Shown: piece by piece, positions 8,224 to 19,101 of the stretch
Position numbering within the stretch: the first letter of the stretch is position 1
How the letters are laid out: every line of letters begins with the position of its first letter
DNA from: Methanobrevibacter sp.
GTDB lineage: Archaea; Methanobacteriota; Methanobacteria; Methanobacteriales; Methanobacteriaceae
DNA: 64,000 nucleotides
NCBI RefSeq assembly: GCF_017427765.1
Contig: NZ_JAFRSC010000033.1
Coordinates: 62,001-126,000 of the forward strand
Direction: 5' to 3'
Made by a program: the position numbers and the translations under genes
Notes under the pieces: model-generated
Told to the model about the DNA's origin: nothing
The model's input: the letters and a program-made list of their open reading frames with translations, nothing else
The model's database searches: none

Positions 8224-8543
8224 GTTTAAATTCAATATATTAAACTCACCAGTTACTATAAATAATATGCCTAATTTAGACAAAGATATTGGTCAATTAA
8301 TGTTCTGTTAATGTTGTGTGATAAGTTTTGGAAGATGAATCTCTTAATACGACAATATCTAATTTGGTAGGTGGAAATATGAAAATTGTTGAAGATTATG
8401 CTCAAAGAGTTGCTCAACAGAAAGTTGATGAATCAAAAAGAAATATTGTAATTAGTTTGGATAAAGAAGGTTATGGTATTAAGGATATTGCTAGGATTGC
8501 TGATGTTAGTTTGGATTTTGTCGAAAAAACATTATCTAAATAA
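8224..8543 (+). pseudogene. Second, degenerate copy of the Rpn-like gene tail
   Basis: Bases 8224-8543 repeat 7850-8188. The first 100 bases carry stops, but from 8328 the frame is open and encodes VEDESLNTTISNLVGGNMK, identical to copy 1. The copies then diverge: ESKRNIVISLDKEGYGIKDIARIADVS replaces EKLEERNEE...REDIVILANVS before both end in FVEKTLSK. The helix-turn-helix-like endings differ in sequence but not in pattern, which suggests recombination with another family member rather than a simple duplication. The end overlaps the convergent DsbA-like gene by eight bases. Confidence 0.6.
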
Positions 8544-9201
8544 ATGTCTTGTCCTTAATCTCGCCACTTTCAAAATCTTTCAGGGCAATTTCAAACTCTT
8601 CGTAACTAAACACTCCCGGAATTATCAGCCTTCCACCATCTTTCTCTAAAATAAAACATGGTGTAGCACTTATTCCATGTGAAAGCGCCTCTTCCATATC
8701 AAGGAAGCATTCTATATTGTAATAGTTGTTTTCAAGTATTTTTTTAGCTTCGCTTTCTTCAATTCCACATGAAATAGCTATTTCGGTTAAAACTTTAATG
8801 TCAGCAATATTCTCGTTTTTTACAAGGTTTGAATAGAATATTTCCTCTACAAGTTTTAATGTAAGTTCCGGATGCATATTTTGAGCAAATTTGGATAATC
8901 TGAGTGCGTCTTTAGAGCTTGTAAGCAGCATGTCTTTGTAATTGATTTTTAAACCGTCATCTTGTGCTGTTTTTTCTATTTCTGCAATCTTGCTTTCAGC
9001 TTCTTTTTTTGAAACATTATTTTTTTCGCAATATCTCTCGGTAGTGCTGATGGTTGGTCTTTTCCCGGCTTCAGATTCAAGCTCAAAAGCTTTCATCTCC
9101 CATTCAGCATTAATATTTTGATTTTCAATAGCTTTTTTAATTCTTTCAAGTCCGATATATGAATAAGGACAGTTAAAATCAATTAAATAAATTATATTCA
9201 T
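8536..9201 (-). CDS. DsbA-family (FrnE-like) thiol oxidoreductase
   Basis: 221 residues with a thioredoxin fold containing a helical insertion. The active-site region FNCPYSYIG near residue 9 keeps one cysteine (CPYS rather than CxxC), as in the FrnE / 2-hydroxychromene-2-carboxylate isomerase branch. The cis-proline loop GISATPCFILE is present near residue 180. No signal peptide is visible, so it is cytoplasmic. Its ATG overlaps the stop of a 36-codon ORF upstream (ATGA), implying translational coupling. Substrate is unknown. Confidence 0.82.
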   Translation of the reverse strand: MNIIYLIDFNCPYSYIGLERIKKAIENQNINAEWEMKAFELESEAGKRPTISTTERYCEKNNVSKKEAESKIAEIEKTAQDDGLKINYKDMLLTSSKDALRLSKFAQNMHPELTLKLVEEIFYSNLVKNENIADIKVLTEIAISCGIEESEAKKILENNYYNIECFLDMEEALSHGISATPCFILEKDGGRLIIPGVFSYEEFEIALKDFESGEIKDKTFI

Positions 9202-9308
9202 TTTTTATCATCTTTTTTCTTTGATTTGTCTTTTTTAGCTACTTTGTATAATTTTACAAAGTTGTCCACAGTTCTGATAATTGTATTGTATTTTCTGTAA
9301 AATCCCAT
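9198..9308 (-). CDS. 36-residue basic protein coupled to the DsbA-like gene
   Basis: Minus-strand ORF of 36 codons starting MGFYRKYNTIIRTVDNFVKL and ending in a lysine/aspartate-rich tail (KKDKSKKKDDKK). Its TGA overlaps the ATG of the downstream DsbA-like gene. A TATA-like GATATAAAATA lies at leaderless distance upstream and there is no ribosome binding site. The coupled arrangement and promoter spacing support a real gene. The family is not recognised. Confidence 0.55.
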   Translation of the reverse strand: MGFYRKYNTIIRTVDNFVKLYKVAKKDKSKKKDDKK

Positions 9309-9478
9309 ATTATTAATTTTAGATATTATTTTATATCAATTTTTTCAAGTTAATGAAATTCATTATAGTATTTAGATTTTTAATAATTTTTATATAATAT
9401 TTAAGATAAAATTTATAATGAATATTCGATTATATTCTTAAATATCATAATAATTTAACATTGACTATTGGTGAAAAA

Positions 9479-10645
9479 ATGAATGAAATAGCTAGGACAT
9501 TTACATCAGAATCAGTAACTCAAGGACACCCTGATAAAGTTGCAGATATTATTTCTGATGCTATATTGGATGCTTACATGGCACAGGATAAAAATTCACA
9601 TGTTGCATGTGAAACCTGTGTAACAACAGATTTTTGCATGGTATTTGGTGAAATTACTTCTTCAGCACATATCTCAGAAGATGAAATTGAAAAGATTATA
9701 AGAGATACAATTATTGAAATTGGTTATGATAATCCTGATTTAAAATTCGATGGTCATACCTGTAAAGTTGAAAACAGACTCCATGAACAGTCTGCTGACA
9801 TCAATCAGGGTGTGGACCGTGGAGATGAAGAAACCGGAGCAGGCGATCAGGGAATGATGTTCGGTTATGCAACTAATGAAACAGAATCATTAATGCCTTA
9901 TCCTATTGATCTTGCCTGTAAATTGACCAATAAATTAACTGAACTTAGAGAAAGCGGTGAAATTCCATATCTAAGACCTGACGGTAAGGCACAGGTATCT
10001 GTAAATTATGACGGTGACGGCAATGTTGTTTCACTTGATGCAGTAGTGCTTTCAACTCAGCATGATGAGTCAGTATCCGACAATCAGGAACAGCTAAAAG
10101 CTGATATCCGTGAAAAACTCTTTAAGGCAGTCATTCCAGATGAACTGATGAGTGAGGATACTAAAGAACACATTAATCCAACCGGTAAATTCGAAATTGG
10201 AGGTCCTCACGGTGATGCAGGCCTAACCGGCCGTAAAATCATTGTTGATACTTATGGAGGATATGCCCGCCACGGTGGAGGAGCATTTTCAGGTAAAGAC
10301 TGTACCAAAGTAGACAGAAGCGCATGCTACATGGCAAGATACATTGCAAAAAACATTGTAGCTAGTGGACTTGCGGAAAAATGTGAAATTCAGCTTTCTT
10401 ACGCTATTGGTGTAGCTGAACCGACTTCAGTAATGGTAGATACCTTTGGAACTGCTGCAGCAGATGTTGATTTCGATAAAATAGTTCGTGATAACTTCAA
10501 ATTAACTCCTGATGGAATTATTGAAACATTAGGTTTAAGGGATGCTACCTACAAGCAAACAGCTAAATACGGTCACTTCGGTATTGAAGGCCTTCCTTGG
10601 GAGAAAACCGACAAAGCTGAAGACTTGAAAAAATACATTAACTAA
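9479..10645 (+). CDS. metK: S-adenosylmethionine synthetase, bacterial type
   Basis: Makes S-adenosylmethionine from methionine and ATP. The start at 9479 is preferred because GGTGA at 9470-9474 precedes it by four bases; the protein then begins [20 protein letters not shown] and is 388 residues. Motifs are those of the bacterial/eukaryotic enzyme: [31 protein letters not shown], the P-loop-like [18 protein letters not shown] and [16 protein letters not shown]. Archaea usually carry a very divergent archaeal form instead, so this gene was probably acquired from bacteria by an ancestor. Single gene with its own promoter and terminator. Confidence 0.95.
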   Translation: MNEIARTFTSESVTQGHPDKVADIISDAILDAYMAQDKNSHVACETCVTTDFCMVFGEITSSAHISEDEIEKIIRDTIIEIGYDNPDLKFDGHTCKVENRLHEQSADINQGVDRGDEETGAGDQGMMFGYATNETESLMPYPIDLACKLTNKLTELRESGEIPYLRPDGKAQVSVNYDGDGNVVSLDAVVLSTQHDESVSDNQEQLKADIREKLFKAVIPDELMSEDTKEHINPTGKFEIGGPHGDAGLTGRKIIVDTYGGYARHGGGAFSGKDCTKVDRSACYMARYIAKNIVASGLAEKCEIQLSYAIGVAEPTSVMVDTFGTAAADVDFDKIVRDNFKLTPDGIIETLGLRDATYKQTAKYGHFGIEGLPWEKTDKAEDLKKYIN

Positions 10646-10648
10646 ACC

Positions 10649-10685
10649 TTTCCTCATTTGAGGAAAACTTTTTCTATTTTTTTAA
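10649..10685 (+). terminator. Terminator after metK
   Basis: TTTCCTC (10649-10655) and GAGGAAA (10660-10666) form a perfect 7-bp stem with a 4-base loop, followed by a T-rich run. It begins four bases after the metK stop. Confidence 0.75.
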
Positions 10686-10821
10686 TTTTATTTCTTTTTC
10701 AGTTACTATTTTTTTTAAATTCATTATAATTTTTGAAATATTCAGCTTTTGCAATAACCTTTATTTATAATCTTTAACAAAAAGATACATATTATAAATC
10801 ATTAATTTTTGAGGAGTTACA

Positions 10822-13800
10822 ATGCCAATAAAAGAGGCAGAAAAATCATACGATCACGATAAAATAGAAAAAAAAGTTCAAGAATTCTGGAAACAGGAAG
10901 ATACTTTTAAAAAAGTCAATGAACTTAGAGAAAAAGGTCCTAGATACTCATTTTTAGACGGACCTCCATATTGTAGTGGAAAAATCCACTTAGGTACCGC
11001 ATGGAACAAAGTCATTAAAGATTCATATCTCAGATACAAATCTATGAACGGTTTCAGCTTAAGAAGACAGGCCGGATGGGATATGCACGGACTTCCGATT
11101 GAAAATAAGGTAGAACACCTGATGGGCATTCAGTCAAAACAGGAAATTGAAGATACTATTGGAATGGCTGCTTTTGTAGATAAGTGTAGGGAATTTGCTA
11201 TTGAAAATAAGATAGCTATGGAAAAGCAGTTTGACCAGTTGGGTGTTTGGATGGATTGGGAAAATCCGTACATGACTTTAGATCCAAAATACATGGAATC
11301 TTCATGGTGGACTCTCAAAAGAGCTAATGAGCAAAATCTGCTTGTAAACGACCAAAGAGTAATAAGCTGGTGTCCTCACTGTGGAACCGCTCTTGCAGCG
11401 GCTGAAATAGAATATGAAGAAAAGGTCGATCCGTCCATATTCATTAAGTTTCCAGTAACCGGTGAAGAAAATACCTATTTCCTGGTTTGGACAACCACTC
11501 CATGGACACTTCCTGCAAACATGGCAATCTGTGTAAATCCGGAATTTGATTATGTTTACGTTTCAAAAGATGGAGAAACTTATATTTTGGCTGAAAATCT
11601 GATGGAAGACGTATTGGGAAAACGTATTAAAATCCACAGAACCAAAATCCCTGCTGAAAATGAAGATGAAGAAGACAAGGTCATAGAAGAAAAAGAAGTG
11701 ATGTATGAAGTCATCAAAACAGTAAAAGGTGAAGATTTAATTGGAATGAGCTATGACTACATTTTAATGGATGAAGTTCCAATCCACAAACAGTTCGATG
11801 AAATTGATGCGGTTCACAAAATACTTCCGGGAGACCATGTAGAACTTGGTGAAGGTACAGGTTTGGTACACACTGCACCAGGACACGGTCCGGACGATTT
11901 TGAAGTGGGTAAGGCTAATGATATACCAATATTCTGTCCTGTTGGAGAAGACGGATGCTTTACTCAGGACGGTGGAAAATACGTCGATAAATTCACTAAA
12001 GATGAAAATCAACAAATCATCGAAGACCTGCAGGCTAAAAACTTAATGTATCATGTTGATACCATTGAACACAGATATGGAGTTTGCTGGAGATGTAAAA
12101 CTCCGATTATCTACAGAGCAACCAAACAATGGTTTTTAAAAGTAACAGACATCAAACAAAAAATGTTGGATGAAATTGAACGTGTCGAATGGGTACCTAA
12201 ATGGGCTGGAGAAGGCAGATTCCATGACTGGGTTGACAATGCACGTGACTGGACCATTTCAAGGCAAAGATTCTGGGGTATTCCGATTCCTATTTGGGAA
12301 TGTCCTGACTGCGGTGAACTGAAAGTGATAGGTTCTCTTGATGAATTGAAATCAGAGTCCCTAAATGAAATCAACGTTTCAGACTCAGAGCTTATTCACA
12401 GACCGTATGTGGATGAAGTTCTTGTAAAATGTGATAAGTGCGGTCAGACAATCAAAAGAATTCCTGACGTACTGGACGTATGGATTGACTCAGGTGTAGC
12501 CGGATGGGCATCATTATATTATCCTGAAGAAAAAGACAAATTCGAAGATTGGTTCCCGTATGACTTCATTACAGAAGGTCATGACCAAACCAGAGGATGG
12601 TTCTACTCACAACTAGGTACAGGAGTAATTTCAATGGGTAAAAGCCCATATCAAAAAGTACTGATGCACGGATTCGTATTGGATGAAAAGGGTAATAAGA
12701 TGTCAAAATCTCTTGGAAATGTTGTATCTCCTGAAGAAGTAATTGAAAAATATGGAGCTGACGTTTTAAGATTCTACTTATTATGGGCTTCAAAACCATG
12801 GGACGACTTGAAATTCGTATGGGAAGAAATCCTAAATATTAACAAAATGTTTAACATATTATGGAACGTATACGTATTTTCAACAACTTACATGGCATTG
12901 GATAACTTTAACCCAATGGGATTAACCGAAGATGACATGATTTTAAGGTCCGAAGACAGATGGATTATTTCCAAAGCCAATACCCTTGTAAAAGAGGTTG
13001 GCAAAGATTTGGACAGTTTATTCTTCCACAAGGCAACCAGAAAAATCAATAATTTCATCCTTGAGGATTTAAGCCGCTGGTATGTAAGGCTTATCCGTGG
13101 AAGGACTTGGGTTGAAAGCGATGACCCTGACAAATTGGGTGCTTATTACAGTTTATACACAGCACTTGTTAAATTAATTTCAGTTTTATGTACAATAGCT
13201 CCTCACATTTCTGAAGAAATCTATGAAAACCTTGTAAAAGGAGTTAATCCTGAAGCGCCTGAAAGCATTCACATGAATGACTGGGGTTATGATGAGGATT
13301 CAATAGATGCCAATCTTGAAGCTAAAATGGACGTTGCCCGTGAAGTGATTGAAGCGTCAATAAGGGCAAGGGATATGGCACAGTACAAACTCAGATGGCC
13401 TGTTTCAGACATCACTGTCGTATCTCAGGATGAAGATGTTTTAAATGCTATTGAAGAGTTAAAAGACATTATTAAAGACCAATCAAATACCAAAGATGTT
13501 TTATGCGCTAATGAATTTGACAAATTGTCATTCATTGCAAAACCTAACCTTAAGATTTTAGGTCCGAAACTTAAAGGAGACATGGGCAAGGTTGTAGGCG
13601 GCCTAAAGGCAGCTGACGGTAATCAGATTAAAGCCGATTTGGATGCAAACGGCAAAGTTGTCATTGAAGGAATCGAATTGTCACCTGAAGAGGTACTGTT
13701 CGATTCAGAACTTCCGGATGACTTTGTATCATCAGAATTTGAAGGCGGAAACGTATTTGTAAATACAAATGTCACTTTGGAAATCAGACAGGAAGCTATG

Positions 13801-14058
13801 GCTCGTGAATTAATCAGAAGAATTCAGGACATGAGAAAAGACATAGATCTTGACGTTGAAGCCAACATCAGTGTGGATGTGGAAACTTCAACAGAATTCA
13901 AGAATCTGATTGTACCTCAATGTGAATTCGTATCTCATGAAGTAAGGGCTAATAGTTTAATTATAACTGACAGTGAAGAATGCAGTAAAGACTCTAAAGA
14001 TTATACCAAACAATGGGATATTGAAGGAGAAAAAGTAGTTATTTCAATTAAAAAATAA
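10822..14058 (+). CDS. ileS: Isoleucyl-tRNA synthetase
   Basis: Class I synthetase charging tRNA-Ile, 1078 residues. HIGH motif variant in [17 protein letters not shown] (about residues 47-63) and KMSKS at 626-630 ([13 protein letters not shown]). The editing (CP1) domain contains [16 protein letters not shown] and [18 protein letters not shown]. An anticodon-binding domain follows ([11 protein letters not shown]). The ribosome binding site GAGGAG is six bases before the ATG. It heads a run of plus-strand genes to 18596 with short gaps (purL, moeA, M50 protease). Confidence 0.97.
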   Translation: MPIKEAEKSYDHDKIEKKVQEFWKQEDTFKKVNELREKGPRYSFLDGPPYCSGKIHLGTAWNKVIKDSYLRYKSMNGFSLRRQAGWDMHGLPIENKVEHLMGIQSKQEIEDTIGMAAFVDKCREFAIENKIAMEKQFDQLGVWMDWENPYMTLDPKYMESSWWTLKRANEQNLLVNDQRVISWCPHCGTALAAAEIEYEEKVDPSIFIKFPVTGEENTYFLVWTTTPWTLPANMAICVNPEFDYVYVSKDGETYILAENLMEDVLGKRIKIHRTKIPAENEDEEDKVIEEKEVMYEVIKTVKGEDLIGMSYDYILMDEVPIHKQFDEIDAVHKILPGDHVELGEGTGLVHTAPGHGPDDFEVGKANDIPIFCPVGEDGCFTQDGGKYVDKFTKDENQQIIEDLQAKNLMYHVDTIEHRYGVCWRCKTPIIYRATKQWFLKVTDIKQKMLDEIERVEWVPKWAGEGRFHDWVDNARDWTISRQRFWGIPIPIWECPDCGELKVIGSLDELKSESLNEINVSDSELIHRPYVDEVLVKCDKCGQTIKRIPDVLDVWIDSGVAGWASLYYPEEKDKFEDWFPYDFITEGHDQTRGWFYSQLGTGVISMGKSPYQKVLMHGFVLDEKGNKMSKSLGNVVSPEEVIEKYGADVLRFYLLWASKPWDDLKFVWEEILNINKMFNILWNVYVFSTTYMALDNFNPMGLTEDDMILRSEDRWIISKANTLVKEVGKDLDSLFFHKATRKINNFILEDLSRWYVRLIRGRTWVESDDPDKLGAYYSLYTALVKLISVLCTIAPHISEEIYENLVKGVNPEAPESIHMNDWGYDEDSIDANLEAKMDVAREVIEASIRARDMAQYKLRWPVSDITVVSQDEDVLNAIEELKDIIKDQSNTKDVLCANEFDKLSFIAKPNLKILGPKLKGDMGKVVGGLKAADGNQIKADLDANGKVVIEGIELSPEEVLFDSELPDDFVSSEFEGGNVFVNTNVTLEIRQEAMARELIRRIQDMRKDIDLDVEANISVDVETSTEFKNLIVPQCEFVSHEVRANSLIITDSEECSKDSKDYTKQWDIEGEKVVISIKK

Positions 14059-14068
14059 GGGTGTTAAG

Positions 14069-16210
14069 ATGACTTTAGCTGATTCTGAAATTGAATATAT
14101 TGAAGGAATCCTTGGTAGGCAAATGAATGAACTTGAAGAAGGAATGCTTGACGTAATGTTTTCAGAACATTGTTCCTACAAAAGCAGCAGACCGTTTTTA
14201 AGGGCGTTTCCTACCGAAGGGGAAAATATTATTTTAGGTCCGGGAGACGATGCCGGACTTGTAAGCGTAACTGATAAGTATGCATTAGCTGTAGGAATGG
14301 AATCTCACAATCACCCATCAGCTATTGAACCATATGGTGGAGCAGGTACTGGTATCGGTGGAATATTAAGGGATATTATTTCTATGGGAGCAATGCCAAT
14401 AGCACTCTTGGATTCACTTAGATTCGGACCGCTTGAAGAAGATGAAAAATCAAGATACTTATTTGAACATGTAGTAAAAGGAATTTCCGATTACGGAAAC
14501 CGTGTAGGTGTTCCGACAGTTGCAGGTGAAATAGAATTCGATGAATCATTTAGAACAAATCCGCTTGTAAACGTAATGTGTGTGGGTCTTGTCGAAAAAG
14601 ACAAAATCGTTCGTGCAGAAGCGCCAAATATCGGGGATGTATTCCTTTTGATGGGAGGAACCACAGGCCGTGACGGTATTCACGGTGTAACATTTGCATC
14701 AGAAGAGCTAACATCAGACTCCGAAACTGAAGACAGACCTGCAGTACAGGTGGCTGATCCGTTCACCAAAAAAAGAGTTCTCGAAGCTTCACTTGAAATT
14801 TTAGAAAAAATAAATGTTAGCGGAGTAAAGGATTTAGGCGGTGGAGGCCTAACATGCTGTATTTCAGAACTTGTAGATTCATCTCAAAACGGTGCATTGG
14901 TGGACTTGCGTTCAATTCCTTTAAGGGAAACCGGAATGACTCCATATGAAATCATGCTTTCAGAGTCACAGGAGAGAATGGTATTCGTATTAAACCCTGA
15001 CGACGTCAAGCTTGCACAGGAAATCTGCGATAAGCATGAAATCGTATCATCAGTAATCGGTGAGGTAATTGAAGGAAACAACATGATTATTTCAGATGAA
15101 GGTGAAGAACTCGCTAATCTGCCAACAATTCTTTTAGCAGATCCGCCTTCAATCGACAGACCTTTAGCAGAAATTCCGGAAGATACACAAAAAATAGAAC
15201 TTAAAGAGCCTGGAGTCTATAAATCCTTACCAAAATTATTATCTTCTCCTAATATAGCTTCAAAAGAGTGGGTTTACAAACAGTATGACCATGAAGTTCA
15301 GGTAAGAACAGTTGTAAAACCTGGTGATGATGCAGCGGTATTGAGAATTGATGATGAAACTGCTATAGCGCTCACTACCGATTCCAACACTATTCACACC
15401 AAATTATCTCCATTTGATGGGGCTGCAGGTTGTGTTGCTGAAGCTATCAGAAATGTCATTTCAATGGGTGCAACTCCATATGCGGTTGTGGACTGCCTTA
15501 ACTTTGGAAATCCTGAAACTCCGGAAATATTATGGCAATTTAAAACAGCAATTGAAGGAATGGCTTTGGTTGCAGAAAAATTCAATGCTCCTGTTATAAG
15601 CGGTAATGTAAGTTTTTACAATGAAACTGAAGGAATCAAAATCAATCCAACTCCCGCCGTTGGTGTAATTGGTGTTGAAAAGATTGAAAATATAAGGACT
15701 ATGGACTTTAAGAATGAAGGAGATAAGATTCTTTTAATTGGTAAAACTTATGATGAGCTAACAGGTTCTGAATATCACAGAACCATACACAACCTTGAAG
15801 TGGGAACTGCTCCAAGAATCAGAATTGATGAAGAAGTGGCTAACGGTCAGACTGTATTAAAACTAATCGATGAAGACAGTGATAAAAATATTACTGCAGT
15901 TCATGACGTTTCAGCCGGAGGTCTTGCAGTTGCACTTTCAGAAATGGTAATTAAATCTGGTTTAGGTTGTGACGTTACATTAACTGATGATGAATTAGAT
16001 AAAATCCAATTGCTTTACTCAGAAAGTCATGGAAGATATCTATTGACTGTAAAAGCTGATGCTTTAGATGAAATATTGTCAAAAATCGATGTTGAAGTGC
16101 AGGTAATCGGTGAGGTAAAAGGAACATCATTAAATGTTAACGGACATGAATTTAGCTTTGATGACTTAAATGATGCATATCATGGAGTAATTGAAAAATA
16201 CATGGCTTAA
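14069..16210 (+). CDS. purL: Phosphoribosylformylglycinamidine synthase subunit PurL
   Basis: ATP-dependent step of purine synthesis converting FGAR to FGAM together with PurQ and PurS. The 713 residues fit the small (archaeal/Gram-positive) PurL. Seen: the [14 protein letters not shown] block near residue 32, [31 protein letters not shown] and the second-half repeat [23 protein letters not shown]. It starts 11 bases after ileS, with GGTG before the ATG. purQ and purS are not in the window. Confidence 0.96.
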   Translation: MTLADSEIEYIEGILGRQMNELEEGMLDVMFSEHCSYKSSRPFLRAFPTEGENIILGPGDDAGLVSVTDKYALAVGMESHNHPSAIEPYGGAGTGIGGILRDIISMGAMPIALLDSLRFGPLEEDEKSRYLFEHVVKGISDYGNRVGVPTVAGEIEFDESFRTNPLVNVMCVGLVEKDKIVRAEAPNIGDVFLLMGGTTGRDGIHGVTFASEELTSDSETEDRPAVQVADPFTKKRVLEASLEILEKINVSGVKDLGGGGLTCCISELVDSSQNGALVDLRSIPLRETGMTPYEIMLSESQERMVFVLNPDDVKLAQEICDKHEIVSSVIGEVIEGNNMIISDEGEELANLPTILLADPPSIDRPLAEIPEDTQKIELKEPGVYKSLPKLLSSPNIASKEWVYKQYDHEVQVRTVVKPGDDAAVLRIDDETAIALTTDSNTIHTKLSPFDGAAGCVAEAIRNVISMGATPYAVVDCLNFGNPETPEILWQFKTAIEGMALVAEKFNAPVISGNVSFYNETEGIKINPTPAVGVIGVEKIENIRTMDFKNEGDKILLIGKTYDELTGSEYHRTIHNLEVGTAPRIRIDEEVANGQTVLKLIDEDSDKNITAVHDVSAGGLAVALSEMVIKSGLGCDVTLTDDELDKIQLLYSESHGRYLLTVKADALDEILSKIDVEVQVIGEVKGTSLNVNGHEFSFDDLNDAYHGVIEKYMA

Positions 16211-16231
16211 ATAACTTGGGGGAGTTTTCAC

Positions 16232-17449
16232 ATGTTTTTATCAAAATTAGATTCTTTAACCGATGCTTTAAAATTAATCAATGACAATCAAAAGTATTGC
16301 GATATCGAAGAGATATCAATACATGACTGTCACAAAAGAGTATTGGCTGAAGACATTAAGGCTTATCATAACTCTCCACCTTTTGATAAATCTGCAATGG
16401 ATGGTTTTGCAGTAATTGCAGAAAATACATTTGGAGCATCACAATCAGCTCCTAAGCAGTTAAAAGTTATAGATGCAATTGGCGCAGGAGATTTTTCAGA
16501 TAAAAATGTTGGGGAAAATGAAGCTATTGTAATAGCTACAGGCGCTCCAATTCCTGAAGGTGCCAATGCAGTAATCATGAAGGAATACACTACAACTGAC
16601 GGGGATGACTTAACAATTTACTCTCAGGTCACTCCAGGAGAAAATGTCAGCCCAAAAGCGGAAGACATTAAAAAGGGAGAGATTATTCTTTCAAAAAACA
16701 CTTTTATTAGATATCAGGAGATGGGATTAATTGCATCTGCAGGTTATGATAAGGTAAAAGTTTACAAAAAACCGAAAATCAAAGTAATTATAACAGGTAA
16801 CGAACTTGTTGAACCTACTAAAGAAGAGATAGACAAAGCAAAAATTATCAATTCCAATCAGTTCACGATTAAGGCAATGATTGAGGATTCAGGGGCAATC
16901 TGTGATATTTCACATGCAGGCGATACATTTGATGAAGTCAGGGATGCAATACTTGAAGCTTCAAGAGATTATGATGTGATAATGACTACTGGAGGTACAG
17001 CTATCAGTAAGGGAGATGTAGTGCTTGATGTTGTTGATGACATTGGTGAAATATTATTCCACGGTGTTGCAATAAGACCTGGAAAACCTATTGGTGCCGG
17101 AATTGTCAATGATAAAATGGTATTTACATTTTCCGGTCAACCTGTTGCGGCCATGACTCAATTTGATATTTTTGCAAGAAAATACCTGTTTGAAATGCAG
17201 GGAAGACCATTTGATTTCAGTATTGTCAAAAAGGAATCTCAGCTTAAGGTGCCTTCACAACTTGGAAGGACAGATTTCATACGTTCTTTCACTGATGAGG
17301 ATTATACAAGGCATGTCCTGAACAGGGGTTCTGGCATAATTAGGTCAATGGTTGAGGCTAACAGCTATATCATCATAGACGAAAATGATGAAGGATATCA
17401 GAAGGGCGATATAGTTGATGTTGTCTTCTTTGATTCATTACTTTGGTAA
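16232..17449 (+). CDS. moeA: Molybdopterin molybdenumtransferase
   Basis: Inserts molybdate (or tungstate) into adenylylated molybdopterin, as needed for formylmethanofuran and formate dehydrogenases. The 405 residues include the N-terminal PPFDKSAMDGFAV motif, GAPIPEGANAVIMKE, and the MoaB/MogA-like domain with MTTGGTAISKGDVV and GVAIRPGKPIGAG. The ribosome binding site GGGGGAG is eight bases before ATG. It lies 21 bases after purL. moaC, another gene of this pathway, is at 53.8 kb. Confidence 0.95.
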   Translation: MFLSKLDSLTDALKLINDNQKYCDIEEISIHDCHKRVLAEDIKAYHNSPPFDKSAMDGFAVIAENTFGASQSAPKQLKVIDAIGAGDFSDKNVGENEAIVIATGAPIPEGANAVIMKEYTTTDGDDLTIYSQVTPGENVSPKAEDIKKGEIILSKNTFIRYQEMGLIASAGYDKVKVYKKPKIKVIITGNELVEPTKEEIDKAKIINSNQFTIKAMIEDSGAICDISHAGDTFDEVRDAILEASRDYDVIMTTGGTAISKGDVVLDVVDDIGEILFHGVAIRPGKPIGAGIVNDKMVFTFSGQPVAAMTQFDIFARKYLFEMQGRPFDFSIVKKESQLKVPSQLGRTDFIRSFTDEDYTRHVLNRGSGIIRSMVEANSYIIIDENDEGYQKGDIVDVVFFDSLLW

Positions 17450-17465
17450 GTAAAGAGGCATTTTA

Positions 17466-18596
17466 ATGAACGGTATTTATTATTATTTGATAGCCTTTGT
17501 TATCATCTGGATATTGGCTTTAACATTACGCGGGAGATTGGAAAAATTTGGTGTTGAAACTAACTTTCCAGTCATAATGTGGAAAACCAAAAGACTGCGT
17601 GGGCTGATATCTAGAATTTCTAATTTTTCACCGACATTCTGGAGATGGTTCATGAATGTTGGTATTGTTGTATCATTTGGAGCAATGATATTTATTACAT
17701 GGACATTAATAAGTTCAATACCGTCTGTTTTTGAAACACCTGCAGTATCTATTGTCATTCCTGGCGTGGAAATGCCCGGTTCATCAATATACATTCCATT
17801 TGCATATGGTCTTTTGGCACTGGCAAGTGTTTTGATAGTTCACGAGTTTTCACATGGCATTCAGGCTATTGGCGAAAAAATTCCAATCAAATCAATAGGA
17901 TTATTACTGTTTGCAATTCTTCCTGGAGCTTTTGTCGAGCCTGATGAGGACGAATTAAAAAAAGCTAAAAAATCATCACAGCTTAGAGTTTACGCTGCAG
18001 GGTCTGTTGCAAATATTTCCTTAGCTATTATTGCACTTTTATTGGTATCATTAGTATCAGCGGGAATTCCAAATTACTTTGCTGAAGAGGGTATTGAAAT
18101 AGATAGGATTGTAGGCGATTCTCCAAGTGAAGGTATTTTAAAGGAAGGAATGATTTTAGAAGAGATTGATAATCATAAAATAACTAATTCTACAGATTAT
18201 ACTGCTATTGTCAGTTCTTTCACTCCGGGCGATAATGTGACGGTCAAAACAGATCAGGGCACATATACGATTACACTGGGTAAAAATCCAACCAATGAAT
18301 CCATAGGGTTCTTTGGAATTCAGGCAAATAAACATTTCGTGTTAATAAACGATAGCTTAGGTCCGCTGCCTTGGATTTTATTTGAGCTTGCTGAGCTATT
18401 TGAATGGGTATTCATGCTGAACCTTGGAATCGGCCTGTTTAATCTGCTTCCGCTTAAACCGTTGGATGGAGGACACATGCTTGAAATATTGCTCAGATAT
18501 AAATTGTCTGATGAAAAAGCAAAGTCTATAGCAAACGCATTATCTGTTGTAATGGCTATAGTAGTAGTATTCAGTCTGGTTGCTGGTTTTTTATAG
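17466..18596 (+). CDS. Site-2-protease-type membrane metallopeptidase (M50) with PDZ domain
   Basis: Polytopic membrane protease of 376 residues. N-terminal helix, two further helices, then the zinc motif HEFSH (126-130) inside a membrane segment. A PDZ-like domain occupies roughly 200-280 (VGDSPSEGILKEGMILEEID), and the second motif NLLPLKPLDGGHM near 335 supplies the aspartate ligand. Family members cut membrane-bound substrates such as anti-sigma factors in bacteria; archaeal targets are mostly unknown. It follows moeA by 16 bases, probably in the same transcript. Confidence 0.9.
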   Translation: MNGIYYYLIAFVIIWILALTLRGRLEKFGVETNFPVIMWKTKRLRGLISRISNFSPTFWRWFMNVGIVVSFGAMIFITWTLISSIPSVFETPAVSIVIPGVEMPGSSIYIPFAYGLLALASVLIVHEFSHGIQAIGEKIPIKSIGLLLFAILPGAFVEPDEDELKKAKKSSQLRVYAAGSVANISLAIIALLLVSLVSAGIPNYFAEEGIEIDRIVGDSPSEGILKEGMILEEIDNHKITNSTDYTAIVSSFTPGDNVTVKTDQGTYTITLGKNPTNESIGFFGIQANKHFVLINDSLGPLPWILFELAELFEWVFMLNLGIGLFNLLPLKPLDGGHMLEILLRYKLSDEKAKSIANALSVVMAIVVVFSLVAGFL

Positions 18597-18614
18597 TAAA
18601 AAAAAGAATAATAT

Positions 18615-18634
18615 GAAAGAATATAAATTCTTTC
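18615..18634. terminator. Bidirectional terminator between the M50 protease and rubrerythrin genes
   Basis: GAAAGAAT (18615-18622) and ATTCTTTC (18627-18634) form a perfect 8-bp stem with a 4-base loop between two convergent genes, with A-rich sequence on the left and T-rich sequence on the right. Confidence 0.65.
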
Positions 18635-18648
18635 AGGTTTTAAGGCGT

Positions 18649-19062
18649 TTAGAAGTATCTTTCTAAAATTCCTTCTAAGATTTTGTAGTGACGACCTTCG
18701 TCTTTGGAGCTTTCACGGAAGAAATCAGCTGCGGTTTCAATTCCGGCTTCTTCAGCTTTATCAGCAGCTTCTCTTTTTTCAGCGTTAGCCATTTTTTCTC
18801 CGCCCATCATCCATTCGATGTTAGCTTTGAGGTCATCTTTAATGATTCCGTTCATTTCACAGAATCTTGCAGCATGTTCAGCTTCTTCCCATGCTAATCT
18901 TTTGAATACTTCAGCTAATTCCCCATAACCTTCTCTAGAAGCTTGTCTGGACATAGCTAAGTAAATACCTACTTCGTTAGTTTCGCCTTCAAAGTTTCCT
19001 GCAACATAGTTTTCTACAGGAGTGTCTTTAGTAATTCCGATTTTATGTTCGTATTTTACCAT
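18649..19062 (-). CDS. Rubrerythrin-like diiron protein (no rubredoxin domain)
   Basis: 137 residues from the ATG at 19062, chosen because AGGA lies nine bases before it; an upstream in-frame ATG at 19071 would overlap that site. The four-helix ferritin-like fold carries the expected carboxylate/histidine ligands: [24 protein letters not shown] and [11 protein letters not shown]. No C-terminal rubredoxin cysteines are present. Such proteins reduce hydrogen peroxide in anaerobes. It lies 30 bp downstream of fprA on the same strand, so the two likely form one oxidative-stress unit. Confidence 0.9.
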   Translation of the reverse strand: MVKYEHKIGITKDTPVENYVAGNFEGETNEVGIYLAMSRQASREGYGELAEVFKRLAWEEAEHAARFCEMNGIIKDDLKANIEWMMGGEKMANAEKREAADKAEEAGIETAADFFRESSKDEGRHYKILEGILERYF

Positions 19063-19101
19063 AATAATCATTCCTTTATTATTGATATTGATTTTTTTAA
19101 T

